Shown here piece after piece: positions 20,134 to 33,032 of a stretch of DNA of 53,041 bases. This DNA is from Flavobacteriaceae bacterium. GTDB taxonomy: Bacteria > Bacteroidota > Bacteroidia > Flavobacteriales > Flavobacteriaceae. The DNA is taken from positions 1-53,041 of the forward strand of contig JAQWNN010000028.1 of the NCBI GenBank assembly GCA_029268555.1, given 5' to 3'. The position numbers were made by a program, and so were the translations under genes. The notes under the pieces are model-generated. The model was not told the DNA's origin, did not search any database, and saw only the letters and a list, made by a program, of their open reading frames with translations. Within the stretch, counting starts at the first letter, position 1; every line of letters starts with the position of its first letter.

Positions 20134-21795
20134 ATGAATACAAGTTTTGAGGTACTTGACTACACCATTTTTTTCTTATACGCTTTAGTCATATTAGGTG
20201 TTGGTCTATGGGTTTCACGAAATAAAAAAGGTGAAACTAAAAGTACAGAAGACTATTTTTTAGCTAGTAAATCACTCCCATGGTGGGCAATTGGTGCTTC
20301 TCTTATTGCTGCAAATATTTCAGCTGAACAGTTTATTGGTATGTCGGGATCTGGTTTCGCAGGCGGACTTGCAATTGCCACCTATGAATGGATGGCTGCT
20401 TTAACATTAATAGTAGTTGGTAAATTTTTTCTACCCATTTTCATTAAAAAGAAAATTTACACAATCCCAGAGTTTGTTGAACAACGTTATTCAAGTCAAC
20501 TCAAGACTATCTTAGCAGTTTTTTGGATAGGTTTATACGTATTTGTTAATCTTGCATCTGTTCTATATTTAGGGGGTTTGGCGCTACAGACTATTTTAGG
20601 AATTGATATGTTAACAGCAGTTATTGGGCTTGCAGCCTTCGCAGCTGCATATTCTCTTTATGGAGGACTTTCTGCAGTTGCATGGACAGATATCATTCAA
20701 GTTGTAGTATTGGTTTTAGGAGGATTGGTAACTACATATCTAGCTTTAGATACAGTATCAGGTGGAAAAGGGTTTTTAGAGGGATTATCTACAATTTATA
20801 ATGCTGTGCCCGAACGATTTGATATGATACTTGAAAAGAGCAATCCTGAATACATGAATTTGCCAGGAATTGGAGTACTTATAGGTGGAATGTGGATTGC
20901 AAATCTTTATTATTGGGGTTTTAATCAATACATAATTCAACGAACTCTTGCTGCCAAGTCTTTAGAGGAATCACAAAAGGGTATTCTTTTCGCAGCCGGT
21001 TTAAAAATGATAATTCCACTTATTGTTGTAATTCCTGGAATTGCTGCTTATGTAATTGTAAACGACCCTGTTCTTTTAGGTTCTTTGGGAGAATCAGGAT
21101 TATCCAATATTCCTTCATCTGGTGAAGCCGATAAAGCTTATCCTTGGCTTATGCAGTTTTTACCTACAGGATTGAAAGGAGTTGCGGTAGCTGCATTGGC
21201 TGCTGCAATTGTATCCTCATTGGCTTCTATGCTAAATTCAACAGCTACTATTTTTACAATGGATATTTACAAACAGTTAATCAATAAAAATGCAAGTGAA
21301 ACTAAAACAGTTAATATTGGACGTCTCTCTGCTTTTATTGCTTTAATTATTGGAACCATTATGGCTCCTCTTCTAGGAGGAATTGATCAAGCTTTCCAAT
21401 TTATTCAAGAATATACTGGAATAGTTAGCCCTGGTATTCTTTCAGTATTTATACTAGGTCTTTTTTGGAAGAAAACATCAAATAAGGGAGCTATCTATGG
21501 TGCACTTATATCAATTCCTATAGCAATGTTTTTCAAAGTAGGGCCCAAAGAATGGATTGCTAATTCTATATTTGAGGGATTTTTCCCTACCCTACCCTTT
21601 TTGGATCAAATGGGATTAACAGCAATTTTATCTATGGTAGTTATTGTCTTAGTGAGTATAAAAGAAAATAAAGAAAAAGATGATATAAAATGTATTCCTT
21701 TGGAGAAAGGGATTTTTGATACTGCTGCGATCTACAATATCGGTTCTTTTTCTTTAATGATTCTATTGGCTGGATTATATGCCTTTTTCTGGTAA
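20134..21795 (+). CDS. Sodium:solute symporter (SSS/SGLT family)
   Basis: TEDYFLASKSLPWWAIGASLIAANISAEQFIGMSGSGFAGG; multiple TM helices. Confidence 0.94.
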   Translation: MNTSFEVLDYTIFFLYALVILGVGLWVSRNKKGETKSTEDYFLASKSLPWWAIGASLIAANISAEQFIGMSGSGFAGGLAIATYEWMAALTLIVVGKFFLPIFIKKKIYTIPEFVEQRYSSQLKTILAVFWIGLYVFVNLASVLYLGGLALQTILGIDMLTAVIGLAAFAAAYSLYGGLSAVAWTDIIQVVVLVLGGLVTTYLALDTVSGGKGFLEGLSTIYNAVPERFDMILEKSNPEYMNLPGIGVLIGGMWIANLYYWGFNQYIIQRTLAAKSLEESQKGILFAAGLKMIIPLIVVIPGIAAYVIVNDPVLLGSLGESGLSNIPSSGEADKAYPWLMQFLPTGLKGVAVAALAAAIVSSLASMLNSTATIFTMDIYKQLINKNASETKTVNIGRLSAFIALIIGTIMAPLLGGIDQAFQFIQEYTGIVSPGILSVFILGLFWKKTSNKGAIYGALISIPIAMFFKVGPKEWIANSIFEGFFPTLPFLDQMGLTAILSMVVIVLVSIKENKEKDDIKCIPLEKGIFDTAAIYNIGSFSLMILLAGLYAFFW

Positions 21796-21800
21796 ATATT

Positions 21801-23474
<1,674 letters not shown>

Positions 23475-23530
23475 TTAAACAAAACCTTGGGACTGAATTA
23501 ACGTCAAGCTATATTTTTATCTGTTAAATA

Positions 23531-24928
23531 TTGTATTTTAGGCACATGAAAAAGAGATTTCTTTTAGGATTGATCATGTTGGGCCTAATTTCATCTTGCA
23601 ATAATGAAAAAGAGCCCTCTAAACGTATTTTTTTTGGTGGTCAAATCATAAACCCTTCTTCTAGAACTGTAACTCTATACCAGGGGAATAATCCGGTTGA
23701 AATTTTTAAATTGGATAGAAAATTACGTTTTCAAAATACCTATGATTCACTCTATAATGGTATTTATAAATTAGAGCATCTTCCTGAATACCAATCTCTA
23801 TTATTAGAAAAAGGAGACAGTCTCTGGGTCAGAATCAATGCAGCTACTTTTAATGAATCCATCGTCTATTCTGGTTCTGGTGCATCAAAAAATAATTTTT
23901 TAATGGAATTGTTATTAAGACAAGAAAAAGAGAATGATTACTTATCTTCTAAATACTCTAGGAATCGGAAGAATTTTAGTCAATTATTAGATTCTATGCT
24001 TCTAGAAAAAAAGAATCTATGGATTGGCATGGATTCATTAAATAAACTATCTCCAATTGCACAGAAGGTAACTCAGGCTGCATATATTTATCCCTACGCA
24101 ACTATACGTGAACGTTATGCACTTCTTCGTGGTTCTCAATGGACTGCAGAAGAGGACAGTATTTACTTTGACTTCCGGAAATATCTAAACTATGGCGATA
24201 ACGATTTAGCATTTTTTGATCCCTATGTAAATTATGTGTTGAATTATATTAATCAGATGGCTTTAGAGCCAGGTTCTTCTTATTTTAAAATCAAGCAAAC
24301 TACTGATTTTAACATGAAGCGTCTTGAGGTTTTGGATGAAAATATCGAAGGCTCTTTATTAAGAAACAATCTAGCACGTGCTATTGCTTTTGAAGAGATC
24401 TTAAACTTCGAAAATCATGGTCAACACGAAAGTTTTTTAAAGTTTTATTCTACAATTAATAATTCACCACTTTACCTTTCTGAAGTTCTGGATTTACATA
24501 GTGATATCAGTAGCTTGGAACCCAAAAATTTGTTGCCAAAAATTTTATTACAGAATTCGAAACGTGATACTATTAGTAGTGCTTCGCTTGCAAAAGATAA
24601 AACTACTGTAATTTACTTCTGGTCACAAACCCAAATGAATCATTATCGAAATTCTTTAGAACGAGTCAATAGATTTCAAAAAAACTATCCAAGTATTCGT
24701 TTTGTGGGTATTTGTATTCAGCCATTTAATTCAATGGTTGATGAAATACAAAATATAATGGAGGTGGATAAGAAAAATCAATTTGCTCTTGTTGATTTCG
24801 AGACTGCTAGGAAGGCATGGGTTTTAACCTTGCTTAATAAATCGATCATTATTGATTCAAAAGGAAAAATTTTAGAGGGCTTTGGTAACTTTTCAGATAC
24901 AAATTTTGAATCTTCATTTAAAAAGTGA
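23531..24928 (+). CDS. Lipoprotein with C-terminal thioredoxin-like domain
   Basis: Lipobox GLISSCNN; C-terminal TTVIYFWSQTQMNHYRNSLERVNRF...IRFVGICIQ resembles AhpC/TSA-type lipoproteins of Bacteroidota, with no CxxC. Confidence 0.7.
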   Translation: MYFRHMKKRFLLGLIMLGLISSCNNEKEPSKRIFFGGQIINPSSRTVTLYQGNNPVEIFKLDRKLRFQNTYDSLYNGIYKLEHLPEYQSLLLEKGDSLWVRINAATFNESIVYSGSGASKNNFLMELLLRQEKENDYLSSKYSRNRKNFSQLLDSMLLEKKNLWIGMDSLNKLSPIAQKVTQAAYIYPYATIRERYALLRGSQWTAEEDSIYFDFRKYLNYGDNDLAFFDPYVNYVLNYINQMALEPGSSYFKIKQTTDFNMKRLEVLDENIEGSLLRNNLARAIAFEEILNFENHGQHESFLKFYSTINNSPLYLSEVLDLHSDISSLEPKNLLPKILLQNSKRDTISSASLAKDKTTVIYFWSQTQMNHYRNSLERVNRFQKNYPSIRFVGICIQPFNSMVDEIQNIMEVDKKNQFALVDFETARKAWVLTLLNKSIIIDSKGKILEGFGNFSDTNFESSFKK

Positions 24929-24937
24929 ACCAAAGGC

Positions 24938-25591
24938 TTAATTTCCTTTGTTATGATCTGCCAAAAACTTAGCTAAACCAATATCAGTTAAAGGATGTTT
25001 TAACAATCCTTTGATTGCAGATAAGGGTCCAGTCATCACATCAGCACCAATTTTAGCACAGTTTACAATATGCATGGTATGACGAACTGAAGCAGCTAAA
25101 ATTTCAGTTTCAAAGGCGAAGTTATCATAAACCAAACGAATCTCTTCAATTAATTCCAAGCCATCTGTTGAAATATCATCTAAACGTCCAATAAAAGGAG
25201 ACATATAGGTAGCGCCTGCTTTGGCAGCTAGAAGTGCTTGTCCCACAGAAAAGATTAAAGTACAATTGGTTTTAATTCCAGCATCAGAAAAATATTTTAG
25301 CGCCCTTATACCCTCTTCGGTCATAGGGATTTTTACAACAATCTGAGGATGTAAAGAAGCCAATGCTTCTCCTTCACGAATCATTCCCTCAAAGTCAATC
25401 GCAATTACCTCAGCTGAAACATCACCTTCAACAATTTTACAAATATCCACATAGTGCTTTAAGATATTATTGGCACCTGTAATTCCTTCTTTTGCCATCA
25501 AAGAGGGATTGGTAGTAACTCCATCCAACACGCCTAATGATTGAGCTTCACGAATTTGATCTAGATTAGCAGTGTCTATAAAAAATTTCAT
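24938..25591 (-). CDS. fsa: Transaldolase / fructose-6-phosphate aldolase family
   Basis: [50 protein letters not shown]. Confidence 0.94.
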   Translation of the reverse strand: MKFFIDTANLDQIREAQSLGVLDGVTTNPSLMAKEGITGANNILKHYVDICKIVEGDVSAEVIAIDFEGMIREGEALASLHPQIVVKIPMTEEGIRALKYFSDAGIKTNCTLIFSVGQALLAAKAGATYMSPFIGRLDDISTDGLELIEEIRLVYDNFAFETEILAASVRHTMHIVNCAKIGADVMTGPLSAIKGLLKHPLTDIGLAKFLADHNKGN

Positions 25592-25602
25592 AATAAGAAT
25601 TG

Positions 25603-26409
25603 TTATAATTTATAATGTTTCATTAAAAGCTTTTCAAAGATACGACTTGGAAGGAAGCTTTTTAAAATACCTGAGATTTTTTGCAAGGGAGCACCAATTT
25701 TATAGCGTACTTTGAGTTTTTGGATATCTATTAACGACTCTATTTTTTTCGCAATTTTCTTAGGATTAATACCATTATTTACATGCTCATTCATTTCATC
25801 TAAGCTAAATTGATAGGATTTAGAATAAGGAGAACCTTCATTTAAAGGGGTATAATGACGTCTATCGGCAATATTAGAAACAAAGTCACCTGGAGCAACA
25901 TTACAAATTCTGATTCCAAAAGCGTAGGTTTCCATGCGTAAAGCTTCTGACATTCTTTCTAATGCTCCTTTAGCTGCAGAATAAGGACCTCGAAAAGGTA
26001 AACCCATATCGGCGGCAATGGAAGTGATATTAATAATTAATCCATCACCTTGTTCTCTCATTTGTGGGAGAATTGTCTTTATAATTTCTAAAGGTCCAAA
26101 ACAATTGACTTCAAAATGGTGCTTGACATCACTAAGTTCAATTTCTTCCATGGGACCGGTAATCCCAACACCAGCATTATTAATCAAAACGTTTAATCGC
26201 CCATATTGACTTAAGACCAACTTGATACAATTTTGAATACTCTTTGAATCTGTGTTTTCTAGAGGTAGAAAAGTAAAAGGATATTTATTATTATAATTTT
26301 TTGGATTACGACTCGTTCCAAAAACGATATGGCCTTTTTCGTGTAGGTAAAGAGCAGTTGTCAAGCCTAGGCCAGAGGAAGCTCCAGTAATTAAAACGAC
26401 TTTAGACAT
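25603..26409 (-). CDS. Short-chain dehydrogenase/reductase
   Basis: [37 protein letters not shown]. Confidence 0.94.
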   Translation of the reverse strand: MSKVVLITGASSGLGLTTALYLHEKGHIVFGTSRNPKNYNNKYPFTFLPLENTDSKSIQNCIKLVLSQYGRLNVLINNAGVGITGPMEEIELSDVKHHFEVNCFGPLEIIKTILPQMREQGDGLIINITSIAADMGLPFRGPYSAAKGALERMSEALRMETYAFGIRICNVAPGDFVSNIADRRHYTPLNEGSPYSKSYQFSLDEMNEHVNNGINPKKIAKKIESLIDIQKLKVRYKIGAPLQKISGILKSFLPSRIFEKLLMKHYKL

Positions 26410-26428
26410 TTATAAAAAGTTAAAAAAT

Positions 26429-26524
26429 GGGCAAGCAACCTACATCACACCGCTACGACTGCCTACCCTTGCTGCGTTCCCACCCTGGGGGATTAAGCAG
26501 GAGCTGGTTGTATAGAACTTGCCC
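26429..26524 (-). ncRNA. ffs: Bacterial small signal recognition particle RNA (4.5S-like)
   Basis: Minus strand GGGCAAGTTCTATACAACCAGCTCC...CCAGGGTGGGAACGCAGCAAGGGTAGGCAG...GTAGGTTGCTTGCCC: terminal helix closes (GGGCAAG/CTTGCCC) around the conserved GGAACGCAGCAAGGGTA apical domain; T-run follows the 3' end. Confidence 0.88.
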
Positions 26525-26528
26525 GCCT

Positions 26529-26559
26529 CAAATATAAGCCCTTCAAATGAGTTCGACAA
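26529..26559 (-). promoter_or_regulatory. Bacteroidota-type promoter for the SRP RNA
   Basis: Minus strand TTG-N20-TATATTTG, with the -7 box ending about 5 nt before the predicted RNA 5' end. Confidence 0.72.
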
Positions 26560-26611
26560 TCATTTTAAATGCTTAATTTTGAAATAACTTATTGAATTAA
26601 TTCTAGCGCCG

Positions 26612-27637
26612 ATGTTCATTAAAAGCAATATATATTTTTCTTTTATTCTTTTTTTAATGAAATGTGGTGGTCCAAGTACTCCAAGTTTTAAAATTTTAAC
26701 AGGTATCGAAAATGATAAAGCTATCTGGGGTGATACCCTTCATCTTAAGCTCAATAAAACAATTGACGCAACGAAGGTTGATTATTTCCTTAATAATAAG
26801 CCCATATCATCAAATCACATCTTTACAAATGAACCGCTCGGTACTTACCCCCTAAAAGCAGTTGTTATGCAAGGGAAAACTATATTTGAGAAAACAACAA
26901 CCCTTACCCTACTCGCGCCTAATCCCCCTAAACTTTTTAGCTATGAACTTGTAGCAAGCTATCCCCATGATATTACAGCCTATACACAAGGCCTGGAGTT
27001 TGATGGTGATGTCCTTTATGAAAGTACAGGACTCAACGGTAAGTCAAGTTTAAGGAAAGTCAATTATAGAACTGGAGCTATAACTGAAAATAAGGCCCTA
27101 GATACCAACTTTTTTGGTGAGGGTTTAACCGTGATTAATGATAAAGTGATCCAATTAACGTGGAAGTCAATGAAAGGTTTGGTGTATGATAAAGAAACAT
27201 TGAAGATGCAGAAATCTTTTCCTTTTTCTGCGAGTAAAGAAGGATGGGGATTGTGTAATAACGGAACTTCACTCTTCAAATCTGACGGTACCAATCGTAT
27301 TTGGGAACTTGATGCCAAAACATACAAAGAAAAGGGAAGCATTCAAGTGATGACTCATAAGACGTCTTTAAAAAACCTTAACGAATTAGAGTGGGTAGAG
27401 GGTAAAATTTACGCCAATACGTATCAATTCAAAAAAGATGTAGTAGTCATTATTGATCCACTGAGTGGAATAGTTGAAGGGGTTGTTGATTTTTCAGGAC
27501 TAAAAGAAAAAGTAAAACAGCATTCACAGCTGAATGTCTTTAATGGTATAGCATACCACCCAACTCGAAAAACATTCTTTGTTACAGGAAAAAACTGGGA
27601 TACCCTTTTTGAACTAAAGATTCTTCCTAAAAAATGA
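26612..27637 (+). CDS. Glutaminyl-peptide cyclotransferase (glutamine cyclotransferase)
   Basis: YPHDITAYTQGLEFDGDVLYESTGLNGKSSLRKVN, FFGEGLTVINDKVIQLTWK, NELEWVEGKIYANTY. Confidence 0.9.
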   Translation: MFIKSNIYFSFILFLMKCGGPSTPSFKILTGIENDKAIWGDTLHLKLNKTIDATKVDYFLNNKPISSNHIFTNEPLGTYPLKAVVMQGKTIFEKTTTLTLLAPNPPKLFSYELVASYPHDITAYTQGLEFDGDVLYESTGLNGKSSLRKVNYRTGAITENKALDTNFFGEGLTVINDKVIQLTWKSMKGLVYDKETLKMQKSFPFSASKEGWGLCNNGTSLFKSDGTNRIWELDAKTYKEKGSIQVMTHKTSLKNLNELEWVEGKIYANTYQFKKDVVVIIDPLSGIVEGVVDFSGLKEKVKQHSQLNVFNGIAYHPTRKTFFVTGKNWDTLFELKILPKK

Positions 27638-28020
27638 ACCGATTTAAAATCAAAACTCAAGTTCTTCCTGAGCATATTGATAATTTAGGCCATGTCAATA
27701 ACGTACAATATCTTAATTGGGTCCAAACTGTTGCTTATGAGCATTGGGAAGAACTGACTAGAATGATAACTGAACCTCTTGGTTTTTGGGTGGTCCGTAG
27801 TCACAATATTACTTTTAAAAATGAAGCTTTTGAAGGAGAAACTCTATCCCTTGAGACTTATGTCAAAAAAAGTCGAGGTGTATTATCTGAACGAATTGTA
27901 GAAATTTATAATGCAAAACAAACCCTTTTAGCTAAATGTAACACACAGTGGTGCTATTTAGATGCAAACAATCAAAAACCAAGGCTAATTCCCAATAGTA
28001 TTCTGGAACTCTTTAAATAG
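27634..28020 (+). CDS. Acyl-CoA thioesterase, 4HBT (hot-dog) family
   Basis: VLPEHIDNLGHVNNVQYLNWVQTVAYEHW; start codon overlaps the stop of the upstream gene. Confidence 0.88.
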   Translation: MNRFKIKTQVLPEHIDNLGHVNNVQYLNWVQTVAYEHWEELTRMITEPLGFWVVRSHNITFKNEAFEGETLSLETYVKKSRGVLSERIVEIYNAKQTLLAKCNTQWCYLDANNQKPRLIPNSILELFK

Positions 28021-28208
28021 TTGTTGATTGTTAATTTTAATTAAATAATCTCTCATTCAAGTTTGAAATTTTAAATGTTGAGAGTACCCGTGTGATGAAA
28101 GGTAAGAAACATGTTTGTTCTTAAATAAACAATTAAGCATTAGTAACCCTATTGGTTTTATCAGCGTAGGTTAATTGAGTGAGAAAAAGTAAGCAAATAT
28201 TTTAATTA

Positions 28209-29486
28209 TTAGACTACAAATAATGATCTCCCCTCCATCAAGGCGTGAACTTCTTTTGCTACAGCATCCAGTTCAGTTTCATCTTCAGGATTTTGTATCA
28301 CCCTGTCAATTAAATCAACAATGGTGACCATTTCAGTTTCCTTCAGACCTCGTGTGGTAATAGCAGCAGCGCCTATGCGTATTCCTGAGGTCACAAAGGG
28401 GGATTTGTCATCAAAAGGAACCATGTTTTTATTTGCAGTAATATCAGCTTTAACTAGAGCTTTTTCAGCATTTTTCCCTGTAATATATTTATTTCGAAGA
28501 TCAATTAACATCATGTGGTTGTCTGTACCTCCAGAAATAAGATGATAGCCTTTAGCAACAAAAGCTGCAGCCAAGGCCTGAGCATTCTTTTTTACCTGCT
28601 CCATATAATGTTTAAAAGAAGGAGCTAAAGCCTCTTGAAATGCAACAGCTTTTCCAGCAATAACATGCATCAGTGGTCCTCCTTGGTTGCCAGGAAATAC
28701 TGCCATGTTCAATAGATGTGACATTTTTTGGGGTGATCCATTCTTTAAGGTCAATCCAAACGGATTATCAAAGTCTTCTCCCATTAAAATCAAACCTCCC
28801 CTCGGGCCTCTGAGGGTTTTATGAGTAGTGGTTGTGACAACGTGACAATGTGGAATAGGATCACTTAACATCCCCGTAGCAATCATTCCAGAGGGATGGG
28901 AAATATCTGCTAATAAAAAAGCTCCTACGGTATGAGCAATTTCTCGAAATTTAACAAAATCAATATCACGAGAATATGCTGAAGCACCTGCAATAATCAT
29001 TTGGGGTTTAACTTCTTTTGCTATTTTTAGAATATTGTTATAATCTAAACGTCCTGTATCCTCCTCTACTCCGTAAAAATGTGCATTGTAAAGACGTCCT
29101 GAGAAATTGACTGGCGAACCATGCGTTAGATGTCCCCCATGAGAAAGGTCAAATCCTAAAATAGTATCACCCGGTTTAAGAAATGCATGAAAAACTGCGG
29201 TATTAGCCTGAGAACCAGAGTGGGGTTGAACGTTTGCATAGGTTGCTCCAAAGAGTTGTTTAGCTCGATCAATTGCTATCCGCTCCACTTGATCCACAAC
29301 TTCACATCCACCATAATAGCGTTTTCCAGGATAGCCTTCAGCATATTTGTTAGTCAGAACTGAACCCGTTGCTTTCATAACAGCTGGGCTCGTGAAATTT
29401 TCTGAAGCAATTAATTCAATTCCATTCAATTGACGCTTTTCTTCCTCATTAATTAAATCAAATACTGCGGTATCATTTAACGACAT
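28209..29486 (-). CDS. glyA: Serine hydroxymethyltransferase
   Basis: [48 protein letters not shown]. Confidence 0.97.
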   Translation of the reverse strand: MSLNDTAVFDLINEEEKRQLNGIELIASENFTSPAVMKATGSVLTNKYAEGYPGKRYYGGCEVVDQVERIAIDRAKQLFGATYANVQPHSGSQANTAVFHAFLKPGDTILGFDLSHGGHLTHGSPVNFSGRLYNAHFYGVEEDTGRLDYNNILKIAKEVKPQMIIAGASAYSRDIDFVKFREIAHTVGAFLLADISHPSGMIATGMLSDPIPHCHVVTTTTHKTLRGPRGGLILMGEDFDNPFGLTLKNGSPQKMSHLLNMAVFPGNQGGPLMHVIAGKAVAFQEALAPSFKHYMEQVKKNAQALAAAFVAKGYHLISGGTDNHMMLIDLRNKYITGKNAEKALVKADITANKNMVPFDDKSPFVTSGIRIGAAAITTRGLKETEMVTIVDLIDRVIQNPEDETELDAVAKEVHALMEGRSLFVV

Positions 29487-29724
29487 ATAATAAAATAATT
29501 TATGTGGTAAAATTAATCAGTTTAGATGAGCTTTTGAGTAAATTTTTGAATAAATCAAAATCAATTTATCCAAAAGTAATCAACAAGTCAATTATCTTCT
29601 TAATTAAACACATTTTACATTGACTTATACTGACAGATTGACCTTATTTTTAAGCATAAAAAAGACATTAAGTCAGCTGATTGTCAATGGAATAGCTTTT
29701 GAAATATATATCTTAAAATTTGCA

Positions 29725-32322
29725 ATGAATTTGAATAATCTAACAACAAAATCTCAAGAAAGTATTCAACGTGCACAACAGCTGGCATTCGAAAGTAATA
29801 ATCAGCAGATAGAAAATGAACATTTATTTCAGGGTATTCTCGAAATCGATGATAATGTAATCCCCTACATCTTTTCAAAATTAAAAGTCAAAAGTTCACT
29901 ATTAAAAAAATTGAACGAAAGTACACTAAAAAGCTTTTCTAAAGTTACAGGAGCATCTCAAATGCTTTCACCCAAAGCATCTCAGACTCTAATGAATGCA
30001 ATATCCATTGCAAAAAAGCAAGGAGATGAATTTGTAGCAACTGAGCATTTACTCATTGCTCTATTCGAATCCAAAAGTTCTGTTTCAAAAATACTTCAAG
30101 ATCAAGGGATTAACAAATCCAATCTCAATGAGGCTATTAAAGAATTAAGGAAAGGTGAAAAAATCACATCAGCCTCAGCGGAGCAGAATTATAATGCTCT
30201 TGAAAAATATGCAAAAAACTTAAATAAACTAGCTCAAGAGGGTAAGCTCGATCCTGTAATTGGTCGGGATGAAGAAATTAGAAGATTACTTCAAATACTA
30301 AGTAGAAGAACCAAAAATAATCCTATCCTACTTGGAGAACCAGGCACAGGTAAAACTGCGATTGCAGAAGGCTTAGCGCACCGAATAATTGAGGGAGATG
30401 TACCGGAAAATTTAAAAGAGAAGCAAATCTTTGCTCTTGACATGGGTGCGATAATTGCAGGCGCCAAATACAAAGGAGAATTTGAAGAACGTTTAAAAAT
30501 TGTTATTAAAGAGGTTACTCAAAGTGCAGGTGATTTAGTCTTGTTTATTGATGAAATTCATACCCTAGTGGGTGCTGGAGGAGGTGAAGGAGCAATGGAT
30601 GCTGCTAATATTTTAAAGCCAGCTTTAGCTAGAGGAGAACTTCATGCTATAGGGGCCACCACTCTGGATGAATACCAAAAGTACTTTGAGAAAGACAAAG
30701 CTTTAGAGCGTCGTTTTCAAAAGATAATGGTGGACGAACCTGACATAGAAAGTGCCATTTCAATCCTTAGAGGAATCAAAGAAAAGTATGAAACCCATCA
30801 TAAGGTCAGAATCAAAGATGAAGCAATAATTGGGGCAGTTGAACTATCAAATCGTTATATAAGCAATCGATTTTTACCGGATAAAGCTATTGATCTGATG
30901 GATGAGGCTGCTTCAAAACTTAGGATGGAGATAAATTCCAAACCTGAAGAACTGGATTCTCTTGATCGGAAGATTCGACAGATAGAGATTGAATTAGTCG
31001 CTATTAAAAGAGAGAAAGATCAGAAAAAGATTAAAAAACTCCATTTGGAATTGAGTGAATTAAAAGAAAAACGTAAAACACTTTTTGCAAGATGGAGTCA
31101 AGAGAAGGGCGTAGTTGACAGTATCCAACAAAAAAAGATTGAGATTGAAAATCTCAAAACAAAAGCTGACCGAGCGGAGCGTGAAGGTGATTATGGAACT
31201 GTGGCTGAAATTCGGTATGGAAAACTTCAGGACTCAGAAGAAAAAATTCAAAAACTTCAGGGAATATTAGCAAGTAATCAGTCTGAGAATAGTCTCATTA
31301 AAGAAGAGGTCACTTATGATGATATTGCTGAAGTAGTTGCTAAATGGACTGGAGTACCAGTGAGTAAAATGTTACAATCAGATAAAGAGAAACTTCTAAA
31401 ATTGGAAAAACTCCTCCATCGACGCTTAATTGGTCAAGAAAAAGCTGTTTCTGCCGTAAGTGATGCGATCAGAAGAAGCAGAGCAGGCTTACAGGATAGC
31501 AATCGACCAGTAGGTAGCTTTTTATTCTTGGGAACTACTGGAGTAGGTAAAACAGAATTAGCTAAAGCCCTTGCAGAAGCTTTGTTTGACAATGAAAACA
31601 ACATTACTCGCATTGATATGAGCGAATACCAAGAACGCCACGCGGTAAGTAGATTATTAGGAGCACCTCCAGGCTACGTAGGCTATGAAGAAGGAGGACA
31701 ATTGACGGAAGCAGTAAGACGTAAACCGTATTCTGTTGTACTTTTAGATGAAATATAAAAAGCCCATCCTGATACCTTTAATGTTTTATTACAGGTATTG
31801 GATGAAGGTCGATTAACCGACAACAAAGGGCGTTTGGCTGATTTTAAAAATTCACTCATCATCATGACCAGTAATATGGGGAGTCATGAAATTCAAGCTG
31901 AGTTTGAATCAAATCCAGAATTTGAAAAAGCTGAAAAAAAGGCAAAAGAAAAGGTAATGAGGTTGCTTAAATCCGAGGTTCGACCTGAATTTTTAAATCG
32001 GATTGATGATATCGTGCTTTTCTCTCCCCTTACTAAAAAGGAAATAAAAAAAATTGTGAAACTTCAATTTGAATTGATTGCTAAACAAATAAAAGATCAA
32101 GGTATAATCATTAAAGCCTCAGAAGAGACTCTGGATAGGCTTACACATTTAGGGTTTAATCCTCAATATGGAGGTAGACCAGTAAAACGCGTCCTTCAGC
32201 AGCAAATTTTAAATCCGTTAAGTAAGAGTATACTTGGAGATAAGTTGGATAAGAGTCAAGAAATTACTGTAGACTTTTTTGACGAGGATTTCGTTTTTAT
32301 AAAATCCGAAATCACATCCTAA
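29725..32322 (+). pseudogene. clpB: ATP-dependent chaperone ClpB interrupted by an in-frame TAA at 31756-31758
   Basis: [23 protein letters not shown] start; D1 [16 protein letters not shown]2 [29 protein letters not shown]-stop-KAHPDTFNVLLQVLDEGRLTDNKGR continues in the same frame to 32322. Confidence 0.85.
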
Positions 32323-32346
32323 ATCTATTAATACTACCTTTACATT

Positions 32347-32811
32347 GTGCAAAAAGAAATTCACATAAAAAACAAAAAGGCACGCTTTGAGTATGAACTC
32401 TTAGAGGAATTCACAGCAGGCATCGTACTGACCGGAACTGAAATAAAGTCGATTCGGAACAGCAAAGCTTCTATTACTGAAAGTTTTTGTGAATTCAACG
32501 ATCAAGACGAATTATTTACGATCAATATGTATATTGAAGAATACGCATTTGGAACACGTTATAATCACCCTCCCAAGGCACAGCGGAAGCTCTTGTTAAA
32601 TAAAAAAGAATTAAATAAACTTAAGCGTGAAGTTCAAAATAGCGGACTGACTATTGTCCCTTTACGCTTATTTATAACAGATAAAGGTTTTGCAAAACTT
32701 CGTATAGCCTTAGCAAGAGGTAAAAAACTTTACGACAAAAGAGAGGTCATCAAAGATCGAGATAACAAAAGAGATCTAGATCGAATCAAAAAAAGTTTTA
32801 AACGCGGTTGA
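32347..32811 (+). CDS. smpB: SsrA-binding protein, GTG start
   Basis: YELLEEFTAGIVLTGTEIKSIR, C-terminal DRIKKSFKRG. Confidence 0.96.
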   Translation: MQKEIHIKNKKARFEYELLEEFTAGIVLTGTEIKSIRNSKASITESFCEFNDQDELFTINMYIEEYAFGTRYNHPPKAQRKLLLNKKELNKLKREVQNSGLTIVPLRLFITDKGFAKLRIALARGKKLYDKREVIKDRDNKRDLDRIKKSFKRG

Positions 32812-33032
32812 CTAAACTTTTATAATATTTGAAAAATTCATAGTTTTAATTTAAATTTTTATATCATAAAAGTACATTTACTTTTATTTTTATTCATGCT
32901 TCAAATCATTTGAAGCCAATAAAATAGTGATAGAAAAGGAGTTAAAGCAATTGAAGGGAATCCACTCAAAAATCTGAAGGGTTCCACGAAGGCTACTTCC
33001 ATCTAGTTTTTATACTTACTTTTGCATTCTTT

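Noticed and set aside
24931-24950. CAAAGG-N8-CCTTTG hairpin between convergent genes as a terminator
   Set aside because: Short 6-bp stem without a T-run, partly within the fsa coding end; too weak to call.
31756-31758. Programmed readthrough or split two-subunit ClpB
   Set aside because: The stop falls inside the D2 ATPase core just after Walker B, not at a domain boundary, and no readthrough signal is evident.
32812-33032. tmRNA (ssrA) next to smpB
   Set aside because: The gap is only about 220 bp and no tRNA-like ends or tag-coding region were seen.
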